Of a stretch of 64,000 bases of DNA, positions 54,819 to 62,425 are shown in pieces; positions within the stretch are counted from its first letter, which is position 1; the number at the start of each line of letters is the position of its first letter. The notes beneath the pieces were generated by a model. It did no database searches. It worked only from the letters and a program-made list of their open reading frames with translations, and was not told the origin of the DNA. Origin of the DNA: Agrobacterium rosae (GTDB taxonomy: Bacteria; Pseudomonadota; Alphaproteobacteria; Rhizobiales; Rhizobiaceae); assembly GCF_002915175.1 (NCBI RefSeq), contig NZ_NXEJ01000012.1:290726-354725 (forward strand), written 5' to 3'. The translations under genes were made by a program, and so were the position numbers.

Positions 54819-55118
54819 TCACAGCACGTGCGGATCTTTGTTTCGGCACCAACGCCACGCAGCGCTCGAGTCTGTTTCCCGCGCTATCAGATCGTGTTTC
54901 TCGGCAAAAGCAGCAAAAAAGCTGCGCGCCGTCTCGGCTTCGATTTCACCGCGTAGCGCGGCACTGCATGCCTTAAGCGCGACCGAGTGCGCGCTGTCCC
55001 TCTGCGATGGCGGCCATTCGACAAGATGTCGGTAAGCGTCCATCACGCTTCGAACCTCAGCCGGAAATCCGAGGCCCACCATAATCGAAACGGGCTGTCT
55101 GAAAATTTCGGGTTTCAT
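54819..55118 (-). CDS. DUF982-family small protein
   Basis: ATG 55118 with AAGGAGAG upstream gives 99 aa. The pattern IMVGLGFPAEVRSVMDAYRH, LVEWPPSQRDSAHSVALKAC and EIEAETARSFFAAFAEKHDL matches the rhizobial DUF982 family (short cytosolic proteins, many paralogues per genome, role unknown). It lies 76 bp downstream of hsp20 in the same direction, separated by a perfect 22-bp palindrome. Confidence 0.72.
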   Translation of the reverse strand: MKPEIFRQPVSIMVGLGFPAEVRSVMDAYRHLVEWPPSQRDSAHSVALKACSAALRGEIEAETARSFFAAFAEKHDLIARETDSSAAWRWCRNKDPHVL

Positions 55119-55149
55119 TGTTCTCTCCTTCCCTACCCGGAATGTTGAC

Positions 55150-55171
55150 GGGTGCCGTTGCAACGGCACCC
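55150..55171. terminator. Perfect 22-bp palindrome between hsp20 and the DUF982 gene
   Basis: GGGTGCCGTTG meets its exact reverse complement CAACGGCACCC with no loop spacing. It forms a strong hairpin 23 bp after the hsp20 stop, a probable terminator or mRNA-stabilising end, without a T-run. Confidence 0.6.
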
Positions 55172-55194
55172 TCTTGTTGAGCAGACAATGAACT

Positions 55195-55668
55195 TTAAGC
55201 TGCCTTTTGCGCTTCGATCTGCGCCGGAGCAGCTGATGTCAGCGTGGGTGCGCTTTCGATGGAAATCTTGCGCGGTTTCAAGGCATCGGGGATCTCACGA
55301 ACAAGATCGATGGACAGAAGACCGTTGGCCAGATCCGCTCCGTTTACCCTGACATGGTCGGCAAGTTCGAAGCGGTGCTCGAAAGGACGGCCGGCAATGC
55401 CGCGATGCAGGTAGCCATCATTTGCTGCCTCCTGCTTCTTGCCCGTGACGGTCAGTAGGTTGGACTGAAAAGTGATGTCGAGGTCTTCCTGCGCAAAGCC
55501 TGCCACAGCCACAGAGATCCGGTAGCTGTCATCGCCAGTCTTGACGATGTCATAGGGCGGCCAATCGCTGACCGAGCGCGCGCGCTGGGCATTTTCCAGA
55601 AGGTTGAAGACCCGATCGAAACCAACGCTCGAGCGGAAAAGAGGTGCGTAGTCGTAAGATGTTGCCAT
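55195..55668 (-). CDS. Small heat-shock protein Hsp20, HspAT-like
   Basis: ATG 55668 lies 8 bp from AAGGAGG; the ATG at 55674 is too close. The 157-aa product has an N-terminal arm (MATSYDYAPLFRSSVGFDRV), an alpha-crystallin domain (YRISVAVAGFAQEDLDITFQ, LLTVTGKK, GLLSIDLVREIPDALKPRKI) and a C-terminal I-x-I anchor (KISIES). It is an ATP-independent holdase of the IbpA class. Agrobacterium carries two such genes (hspAT1, hspAT2) on its pAt plasmid, both with ROSE leaders. This gene has such a leader too. Confidence 0.92.
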   Translation of the reverse strand: MATSYDYAPLFRSSVGFDRVFNLLENAQRARSVSDWPPYDIVKTGDDSYRISVAVAGFAQEDLDITFQSNLLTVTGKKQEAANDGYLHRGIAGRPFEHRFELADHVRVNGADLANGLLSIDLVREIPDALKPRKISIESAPTLTSAAPAQIEAQKAA

Positions 55669-55775
55669 AGCCATATCCTCCTTGAAGCAACATGGGGTAC
55701 GGAAGCGCCGAAACACGGCACCTCCAGCAAGACCAGCCCTTTACTAGCGACTGGCGGCAATCGATTTGGTTTTTC
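55669..55775 (-). promoter_or_regulatory. ROSE-type RNA thermometer in the hsp20 leader
   Basis: Read on the minus strand, the leader has a strong 10-bp hairpin (GGAGGTGCCG, loop TGTTT, CGGCGCTTCC; 55701-55725). It ends with TTGCT (55686-55690) facing the AAGGAGG ribosome site (55677-55683). TTGCT pairing with the ribosome site is the defining 3' hairpin of ROSE elements, which melt at heat-shock temperature. The 5' end of the element is not defined from sequence. Confidence 0.8.
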
Positions 55776-55997
55776 ACAATTTCGGGTTCAAGAGCTCGGG
55801 CAAAAAAATTCTAGCTTTATTGCCGAAGTCGATACTCGCGCGTAGCGACGGCGGATCACCGACGATCCCGGCGCTTTCCCCGAATCCGATATCAAGTGAT
55901 ACGTGGGACGACTGGACTGAACTCGTGGGAGTTTATCGGAGCCTGAAGCATCGGCTTCCGAGATTTAAGGTTACAGCACATCTATCAGAATTGAGGT
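55776..55997. other. Short intergenic region between hsp20 and socR
   Basis: It should hold the hsp20 promoter. No clear RpoH or sigma70 box was found. An 85-codon plus-strand frame (55766-56023) runs into socR and shows no family features. Confidence 0.35.
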
Positions 55998-57074
55998 TTA
56001 GACCCCTGTATAAAGAGTTGTGATTGAGCCACGTTCAATCAGTGTCGTAGGAAGAACCACCTGGCGCGGAGGACTATCGTTTCCGCTTAACCGTTCGATC
56101 AGCATCCGGGCGGCGGCTTCGCCCAGTTCGTAGACAGGCTGGCGAACGACCGTAACAGGCGGAGTTGTCACCGCTGTCCAGGCTGCATCGTGGAATGTCA
56201 AGAGCGAGAGGGCCTCCGGCATAATAATGCCAAGTTCGCGTGCAATCTTGAACACCTCGATTGCAATGAGACTATCTGAGGCAATGATCGCCGTCGGAGG
56301 CGTAGTGGCGCTAAGTAAACCGATAGTCAGTTGACGCGTTGCCTCCGGCGTGTTCGCCCCTAAGCGCACCCATTGGGGCATGTTATCAATCCCGGCCTCT
56401 TCGCCTACCTGAAGGAAACCCTCGATGCGTTCTCTCACGGAAGCAGTCAGGATGTCTCCAATATTGTGATAGAGATGCGTGGGCGTGTCGCAAGCCGTCA
56501 CATAGGCGATACGGCGGTGACCACGATCAAGCAGCAGCTGTGTTACGGCTTCCGACGCGGCTCTATCGTCGGTCGTGACGCTGTCAACTGCCAGTGTCGC
56601 AATGGCGCGATCAAGGAGAACCAACGGTCGGCCCGCACGTCCTCGTTCCTTGAGATGCTCGGTCTCACTCTCCTGCGCTGGCGAGACGATCAACCCATCG
56701 ACCCGCTTGGCAACAAGCGTCTTGACAGCCGCGCGCTCGACGTCAACATCTTCTCCCGAAGTGGCCAGTACCACGTTGAAGCCTGCCGCACGCGCGACAT
56801 CCGAGATGCCGCGTACGGCCGAGCCAAAGAACGGGTTTTCAATATCACCTACCACAACACCGATCGTGCCAGACCGGCCGGTGGTCATGCTGCGCGCTAG
56901 CTCGTTTGGGCGGTAATCGAGCGCTTTCGCAGCAAGCTCGACAGCGTCCCGGACCTTATCGCTGACAGTACCGTACCCACCGAGGACGCGGGCGGCTGTC
57001 GCTTTCGATACCCCCGCTGAACGTGCAACGTCGGCCACCGTCGTAGCAGTATTCTTTGGCTGAATTTCTTTCAT
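55998..57074 (-). CDS. socR: LacI-family repressor of the deoxyfructosyl-glutamine genes (SocR-like)
   Basis: This 358-aa protein has a LacI HTH at residues 12-35 (TVADVARSAGVSKATAARVL) and hinge YRPNELARSMTTGRSGTIGV. A periplasmic-binding-like effector domain follows. It is divergent from a four-gene transporter/oxidase operon. Published pAtC58 SocR represses itself and socABCD. Gene order, the fused transporter and the neighbouring enzyme families here match that locus. Two palindromes in the 223-bp divergent gap are the likely operators. Confidence 0.85.
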   Translation of the reverse strand: MKEIQPKNTATTVADVARSAGVSKATAARVLGGYGTVSDKVRDAVELAAKALDYRPNELARSMTTGRSGTIGVVVGDIENPFFGSAVRGISDVARAAGFNVVLATSGEDVDVERAAVKTLVAKRVDGLIVSPAQESETEHLKERGRAGRPLVLLDRAIATLAVDSVTTDDRAASEAVTQLLLDRGHRRIAYVTACDTPTHLYHNIGDILTASVRERIEGFLQVGEEAGIDNMPQWVRLGANTPEATRQLTIGLLSATTPPTAIIASDSLIAIEVFKIARELGIIMPEALSLLTFHDAAWTAVTTPPVTVVRQPVYELGEAAARMLIERLSGNDSPPRQVVLPTTLIERGSITTLYTGV

Positions 57075-57140
57075 GGATTAAGCTTTACAAGAGATATTGA
57101 CGAGCGGTCAACTCGAATATAACAATCATAAAACCACAAA

Positions 57141-57152
57141 GAGACCGGTCTC
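57141..57152. promoter_or_regulatory. SocR operator candidate O1
   Basis: GAGACCGGTCTC is a perfect 12-bp palindrome with the central CG step typical of LacI-family operators. It lies between the divergent socR and socA genes. Confidence 0.72.
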
Positions 57153-57161
57153 AATTCAAAA

Positions 57162-57173
57162 GAGACTGGTCTC
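57162..57173. promoter_or_regulatory. SocR operator candidate O2
   Basis: GAGACTGGTCTC differs from O1 by one base and starts exactly 21 bp after it, two helical turns. The two sites therefore face the same side of the DNA and allow cooperative repression. Confidence 0.7.
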
Positions 57174-57297
57174 AGTGGAATACCAATTGAGAAACCGGGC
57201 CGTGACGCAAGTGACGACTGAGGGCAACCTCCGTCGGCCAATGCTCCATGTCATGCAAAACCGATCCGCAAACAACCACCAGAGACGGAGAACAAAA

Positions 57298-58137
57298 ATG
57301 AAGATTTCTGCCCTGCCAAAATTCTCGTTTTCAGCGCAAATGCGCACCGCAGCGCTCGCCTTCAGCCTTGTGCTGGCCGGCGGAACAGCAACCGCTGTCA
57401 GAGCGGCTGAAAACCCTTACGGATTGATCGACCCGCAGACGATCAGCGTCGGCACAATGGGAGACGCAAAGCCCTATACGTTTACCACAGTGGACGGTGC
57501 CTTTACCGGCTTCGATATTGAGCTTTTCTTGAATGTTGCAGAGCGGATGGGATTCAAAAAGGACCAGGTCATTTTCACAGGCCAGGAGTTCTCAGCGCTG
57601 ATGCCGTCGGTTGCCAATGGACGCTTCGACGTTGCGGTCGCCGCCATTGGAACGACCGACAAACGCAAGCAGACAGTTGATTTTTCGGATGGGTACCTCG
57701 CCGGATATCTGTCGGTCGTCACGCCCGATGCTGCTATCAAGGATGCGGCAGCGCTAAAAGGCAAACGCCTGGGCGTGGTACAGGGTACGTTGCAGGAAAT
57801 ATACGCCGAGAAAAACTTTGCCGGAACAGACCTCGTCAAATTTCCCGATAACAACTCCGCCATTTCCGGCCTGAACAATGGCACCGTAGATGGCCACTTC
57901 CTCGACTACGAGGCCGCCAAGGAGTACACGGCCCGCTATCCGGCGTTGAAGATCGCAATCAACATTCCAAGCTCCGATGCCCCCGCAGGCTTCGTCATCC
58001 GCAAGGGTAATGACGCGCTAAAGGCTGCTTTCAACAAGGGTTTGCATGACGCCATGCAGGACGGCACCTGGAAGTCGCTTTACGAAAAGTGGTTCCCAGG
58101 TTCTCCGATGCCCGAAGCCTATCTCCCCAAGAAGTAA
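57298..58137 (+). CDS. socA: Amino-acid-type periplasmic binding protein for deoxyfructosyl glutamine (SocA-like)
   Basis: ATG 57298 with GGAG upstream gives 279 aa with a long Sec signal (to about AVRAAE). The SBP_bac_3 fold motifs are [58 protein letters not shown] and an [13 protein letters not shown] stretch. These proteins bind polar amino acids or derivatives. It stands first in the operon and is followed by a strong hairpin, which would keep its mRNA level above that of socB. By synteny the ligand is the Amadori opine deoxyfructosyl glutamine (and mannopine). Confidence 0.86.
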   Translation: MKISALPKFSFSAQMRTAALAFSLVLAGGTATAVRAAENPYGLIDPQTISVGTMGDAKPYTFTTVDGAFTGFDIELFLNVAERMGFKKDQVIFTGQEFSALMPSVANGRFDVAVAAIGTTDKRKQTVDFSDGYLAGYLSVVTPDAAIKDAAALKGKRLGVVQGTLQEIYAEKNFAGTDLVKFPDNNSAISGLNNGTVDGHFLDYEAAKEYTARYPALKIAINIPSSDAPAGFVIRKGNDALKAAFNKGLHDAMQDGTWKSLYEKWFPGSPMPEAYLPKK

Positions 58138-58144
58138 TGCGGTG

Positions 58145-58167
58145 GCCCGACCGCCTCACGGTCGGGC
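58145..58167 (+). other. Strong hairpin between socA and socB
   Basis: GCCCGACCG and CGGTCGGGC form a perfect 9-bp stem with loop CCTCA, 7 bp after the socA stop. There is no T-run, so it more likely stabilises socA mRNA or attenuates than terminates fully. Confidence 0.72.
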
Positions 58168-58240
58168 TCTCAAGCGACCGCTTGATCGCCACGTTTCCTC
58201 GCCCTGCCCTGCAGGTAAAGATACTTCGAAGGAAGACTGT

Positions 58241-59755
58241 ATGAACTGGTTCGATAATATCAGTCGAAGCTTTTTCGACTGGAATGCCATGGCCGAGGTT
58301 TTGCCCGCGATGATCACGGTTGGGCTTAAGAATACGCTGATACTTGCTTTTGCATCGACAGTGTTCGGGGTTATCATCGGCATGATCTTGGCAATCATGG
58401 GGATATCCCGCTCGCCATGGCTGCGGATTCCCGCGCGTATCTATACCGACGTCTTCCGCGGCCTCCCCGCCATCGTTACCATCCTGCTCATCGGTCAGGG
58501 CTTTGCTCGCATCGGACGAGATCTGTTTGGGCCATCTCCCTACCCTCTTGGCATTCTGGCACTCAGCCTTATCGCCGGTGCCTACATCGGCGAAATCTTC
58601 CGCTCGGGGATTCAAAGCGTTGATCGAGGGCAGATGGAAGCGTCACGCGCTCTCAGCATGAGCTACGGTCAGGGCATGCGGCTCATCGTCGTGCCGCAGG
58701 GCATTCGTCGCGTGCTTCCAGCTCTGGTCAACCAATTCATCGGTAACGTAAAGGATTCTAGCCTCGTATACTTCCTGGGCCTGCTCGCCTCTGAGCGCGA
58801 AATCTTTCGCGTTGGACAGGACCAAGCCGTTGTTACAGGAAACCTGTCACCTCTGCTTTTGGCCGGAATTTTTTACCTCGTAATCACGGTACCGCTGACG
58901 CACGTGGTCAACACCATCGATATGCGGTTGCGCATTGGCAAGCAGAAGTCGACAACCCTGACCAGCGGTCTGGAAGAGGTCTCCGAACTCGACCGGGCCC
59001 AACAGACCAAGGATACCAACGCGGCATTCAAGGGCGGGAGCATCAATGTTCGGGATTTGACCATGGCCTACGGCGAGTTGGAGGTGCTGAAAGGCGTCGA
59101 CCTCACGATCAAGCCGGGCAGCGTAACCTGCATCATAGGCCCGTCAGGTTCTGGGAAATCCACGCTCCTACGTTGCCTCAACCGATTGGTAGAACCAAAG
59201 AGCGGCACGCTTCTGCTTGATGGTGACAATATTCTTGCAATGAAGCCCGAGAAACTTCGGCGGCGCGTTGGGATGGTATTCCAGCATTTCAATCTGTTTC
59301 CCGATCACACGGCGCTCGACAACGTCATGTTGTCCCTGACCAAAATCAAGCGAATGTCCCGAGAGAAGGCAGAGCGCATTGCCAAGGCACGCCTTGCCGA
59401 TGTGGGACTGGCCAGTCGCCAACATCATCGGCCCGGTGGTCTTTCCGGCGGACAACAACAGCGCGTGGCTATTGCTCGGGCCCTGGCAATGGAACCAGAA
59501 GTCATCCTGTTTGACGAAGTGACGAGCGCGCTTGATCCCGAACTCGTCAAGGGTGTCCTAAACCTGATGGCGGAGCTTGGTGGGCAGGGTATGACAATGG
59601 TGGTCGTCACCCATGAGATGGGCTTTGCCCGACGCGTCGCCGATCAGGTCGTCTTTATGGACGAAGGTCGCGTGGTGGAAACCGGCACGCCAGACCGGAT
59701 CTTCGACGACCCGCAAAGCCCCCGTCTACGCCGCTTCCTCGCCGAAGTATTGTGA
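58241..59755 (+). CDS. socB: Fused ABC permease/ATP-binding protein (SocB-like)
   Basis: This 504-aa protein joins two subunits that are usually separate. Residues 1-about 240 are a polar-amino-acid (HisM/GlnP-type) permease with EASRALSMSYGQGMRLIVVP as the coupling motif. After a linker, residues about 265-504 are a GlnQ-type ATPase with Walker A GPSGSGKSTLLR, Q-loop VFQHFNLFPD, signature LSGGQQQRVAIARAL, Walker B VILFDEVTSALDPE and His in VTHEMGFA. SocB of pAtC58 is described as the same N-permease/C-ATPase fusion. A fused half-transporter presumably works as a homodimer with SocA. Confidence 0.92.
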   Translation: MNWFDNISRSFFDWNAMAEVLPAMITVGLKNTLILAFASTVFGVIIGMILAIMGISRSPWLRIPARIYTDVFRGLPAIVTILLIGQGFARIGRDLFGPSPYPLGILALSLIAGAYIGEIFRSGIQSVDRGQMEASRALSMSYGQGMRLIVVPQGIRRVLPALVNQFIGNVKDSSLVYFLGLLASEREIFRVGQDQAVVTGNLSPLLLAGIFYLVITVPLTHVVNTIDMRLRIGKQKSTTLTSGLEEVSELDRAQQTKDTNAAFKGGSINVRDLTMAYGELEVLKGVDLTIKPGSVTCIIGPSGSGKSTLLRCLNRLVEPKSGTLLLDGDNILAMKPEKLRRRVGMVFQHFNLFPDHTALDNVMLSLTKIKRMSREKAERIAKARLADVGLASRQHHRPGGLSGGQQQRVAIARALAMEPEVILFDEVTSALDPELVKGVLNLMAELGGQGMTMVVVTHEMGFARRVADQVVFMDEGRVVETGTPDRIFDDPQSPRLRRFLAEVL

Positions 59756-59782
59756 CCGACCGCCATCAAAGAGAGGATCGAC

Positions 59783-60790
59783 ATGACGAAGACACTCCGC
59801 TGGGGCGTATTGGGATGCGCCGACATCGCGACAAGTACGGTCATTCCAGCAATACAGACGAGCATGCTTGGGCGTGTAGAGGCAATCGCTTCACGATCGC
59901 TCGAAAAGGCAAAGGCCGTGGCCCTGGCGCATTCCATCCCGCGCTACTACGGCAGCTACGATGCGTTACTGTTGGATCCCGATATTGATGTTATCTACAA
60001 TCCGCTTCCTAACCATTTGCATGTACCGATGACGCTGAAGGCGTTGCAGCACGGCAAACCAGTGCTTTGCGAAAAGCCCATCGCACTTACAGCTGACGAG
60101 GCCGAAGCGCTTGCCGAAGCGGCCAAAATCCTGCGGGTGCCGGTCGCGGAAGCCTTCATGGTCCGTCATCATCCGCAATGGCATAAGGTGCAAGCGCTTA
60201 TAGCCAGCGGCCGTATTGGCGAACTGCGAGCGATCCAGATTTTGTTCTCGTATTTTCTGGACGATCCGGAAAATGTCCGCAATCAGCCAAGCACTGGCGG
60301 TGGTGGCCTCTACGATGTCGGTTGCTATGCCCTCAACATAGCACGCTATGCCTTCGCAGCCGAACCCCTTCGCGCGATCGGCCTTTTCGACCGTGATCCA
60401 GAGTTCGGAACGGACAGGCTAGCCAGCGGTCTTCTCGAGTTTCCCGGCGGGTGTCAACTTGGCTTTACTTGCTCCACAAAGTTGGCTCTGACGCAAAAGG
60501 TAACGCTGCTTGGAACAGGGGGCCGTATTGAAATCGATGCGCCGTTTAATGCTCCGCTCGACGCCACCACCACAATCACCGTGGATGATGGACGCGATCT
60601 TTCAGGCTCCGGTCGCGAGGTGATGGAGATTGCATCTGCCAACCAGTACCGCCTGCAGGCCGACGCTTTCGCAAAGGCAATTCTCTCTGGCGCGCCGCCC
60701 CTACCAGGTCTCGATGACGCCATCGCCAATATGAGGGCAATCGACGCTCTTTTTCGCTCGGCCATCTCCGGCCGCTGGGAAACCCTCTGA
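59783..60790 (+). CDS. socC: Gfo/Idh/MocA-family oxidoreductase (SocC-like)
   Basis: This 335-aa protein has the N-terminal Rossmann motif WGVLGCADIATSTVIPAIQ, the family signature YNPLPNHLH and the catalytic-region CEKPIAL. The C-terminal dimerisation/substrate domain has GGGGLYDVGCYALNIARYA. These NAD(P)-dependent enzymes oxidise or reduce sugar derivatives. In the soc scheme it acts on the sugar part of the Amadori compound. It lies 27 bp after socB in the same operon. Confidence 0.88.
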   Translation: MTKTLRWGVLGCADIATSTVIPAIQTSMLGRVEAIASRSLEKAKAVALAHSIPRYYGSYDALLLDPDIDVIYNPLPNHLHVPMTLKALQHGKPVLCEKPIALTADEAEALAEAAKILRVPVAEAFMVRHHPQWHKVQALIASGRIGELRAIQILFSYFLDDPENVRNQPSTGGGGLYDVGCYALNIARYAFAAEPLRAIGLFDRDPEFGTDRLASGLLEFPGGCQLGFTCSTKLALTQKVTLLGTGGRIEIDAPFNAPLDATTTITVDDGRDLSGSGREVMEIASANQYRLQADAFAKAILSGAPPLPGLDDAIANMRAIDALFRSAISGRWETL

Positions 60791-60825
60791 ATTTATGCAT
60801 AGCAATCTGAGTGAAAGACAATCCT

Positions 60826-61950
60826 ATGTCCAAAAATACAATCTCTTCAGTCGTTATCATCGGCGCTGGCATCTTCGGGGTCTCAACAGCCGTAAATCTG
60901 TTGCGGCGAGGCATCACCGTTACCCTTATTAACGACGGCCCTGTAGCCAACGGGGCCTCTGGCCGCTCGCTTTCGTGGCTCAATTCAGCCCGTATGCGCT
61001 CGAACCCCTATCACCTTCTGCGCATGGCCGGGATCGACCGGTACCGGACATTGTCAAGCCAGCTTGGTCCGGTCGACTGGCTCAAGTTCGATGGTGGTCT
61101 GACTTGGGACCCGGAAGGCGAAGGCAACGAGATATCGGCGGCCTATGCCCATGAGGTGTCGCTTGCCTATGACGCGCAGCATATGCCCCCTGGCGACGTA
61201 GCCAATATGACGCCCGGTGTCGAAACAACAGCGATCACTGGGATCGGCGCGATCTTCAATCCCGGCGAGGGATGGGTAGATCTGCCCTCGCTTATCGGTC
61301 ATCTGATGATAGAATTTGCTACGCGCGGTGGGGTACTCATCTCCGACGAGGGTAAGGCGCAGGTTGCTGTCGAAGAAGGGCGAGCTATTGGCGTGGAGAC
61401 GTCGGCAGGCCAGCGACATATCGCTGATGCGGTTCTCGTCGCAACCGGACCCGCTGTTCCAGCAATGGCTGCCGAACTCGGTGAAAAAATTGACGACGGC
61501 ACCCCTGTCGCCCTTCTAGTGACCACCAAACCGATCGTCCATCCGTTGAAAGCCGTACTCAACACGCCCCGTGTTGCCATCCGCCCAGCCCCCGACGCTA
61601 CCTTCGCCATCGACGCGGATTGGGCAGCCGATGAGGTTGTGACGCGCGCCGACGGCTCCTACGAAGTCAAACAATCCACCATAGACAGATTATTAACGGA
61701 AGCTTCCACTGTGTTGGCCGGACAGCCAAAGCTGGAAATGGCCTCCTACAGTGCCGGCCGTAAGCCTATACCAGGTGACGGCGAGCCAGTGCTTGGGGTA
61801 TTGCCCAATGTCCCAGGTTGCCACGTCGCATTTAGCCATAGCGGCGCCACTCTCGGCCTCATTATTGGCGAATTGACAGCCCACGAAATGGCGACAGGCA
61901 ACCGACATCCGCTTCTAGCGACGTTTCGACCGGAACGCTTCATCGCTTGA
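60826..61950 (+). CDS. socD: FAD-dependent D-amino-acid-oxidase-fold enzyme, amadoriase-like (SocD-like)
   Basis: ATG 60826 (374 aa) is preferred to a GTG at 60811. The N-terminus SSVVIIGAGIFGVSTAVNLL is the FAD-binding Rossmann motif, NGASGRSLSWLN follows, and the C-terminal AFSHSGATLGLIIGELTAHE is the second FAD contact of DAO-family enzymes. Fungal and bacterial amadoriases (fructosyl amino acid oxidases) share this fold. In the soc pathway SocD is proposed to split deoxyfructosyl glutamine. It is the last gene of the operon. Confidence 0.86.
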   Translation: MSKNTISSVVIIGAGIFGVSTAVNLLRRGITVTLINDGPVANGASGRSLSWLNSARMRSNPYHLLRMAGIDRYRTLSSQLGPVDWLKFDGGLTWDPEGEGNEISAAYAHEVSLAYDAQHMPPGDVANMTPGVETTAITGIGAIFNPGEGWVDLPSLIGHLMIEFATRGGVLISDEGKAQVAVEEGRAIGVETSAGQRHIADAVLVATGPAVPAMAAELGEKIDDGTPVALLVTTKPIVHPLKAVLNTPRVAIRPAPDATFAIDADWAADEVVTRADGSYEVKQSTIDRLLTEASTVLAGQPKLEMASYSAGRKPIPGDGEPVLGVLPNVPGCHVAFSHSGATLGLIIGELTAHEMATGNRHPLLATFRPERFIA

Positions 61951-62227
61951 GCACCCACGCGGCGGCACTCATAATAGGGCACCGCCGCGCATGTCCGTCA
62001 TCCATAAGCGAACAGGGTTTGGGTAAAGTGGTGTATCTGACGGAGACCATCCTCGGCGTAGATGGCCAAACACGTGATGTGATCCGTTGCAAGTCGTGTT
62101 ATGCTGCTAGCGACGCTCTTCATCGCCGACTTTGAGGCAGCTGAGAAGCTCGGCAAGCAGGTGGAAACCACTTCTCTGGGCCGGTAACGTCGAAATAGAG
62201 CTGATCACGCGGACTTGCCAATTCCAT
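61951..62227. other. Intergenic region after socD
   Basis: No terminator with a T-run was recognised. A short open piece near 62119-62188 (FIADFEAAEKLGKQVETTS then a stop) might be the end of a lost gene. Nothing else is supported. Confidence 0.35.
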
Positions 62228-62410
62228 CGCCTTGAAGGGATATGAACCAGCGACCCTGCTAATTAATTTTCCCGGTTGAGAGATTGTCTGATCGATCGGT
62301 CGTCATCTCATGGTGCCAGCTAGCATCACTGATTGAAGCACCGTGCGGAGATTAAGTGTTATAAAGTCCGCATAACTGCGGAGATTAAACTTGCTATTCT
62401 CCGCATTCGG
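62228..62410. repeat. Long repeat copy 2: Fic-gene operator region
   Basis: This 183-bp region is nearly identical to 47418-47635 but lacks about 36 bp. It begins with the dispersed motif (CGCCTTGAAG then GGATATGAACC) and ends in two tandem 33-bp units, TGCGGA-N17-TCCGCA, at 62344-62372 and 62377-62405. The Fic gene starts 16 bp after its end, so the second unit overlaps the expected -10 region (TATTCT). Confidence 0.85.
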
Positions 62411-62425
62411 CGCGTACTTTGAACT

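Noticed and set aside
55766..56023. 85-codon frame between hsp20 and socR
   Set aside because: No motif or ribosome site, and it runs into the 3' end of socR on the other strand.
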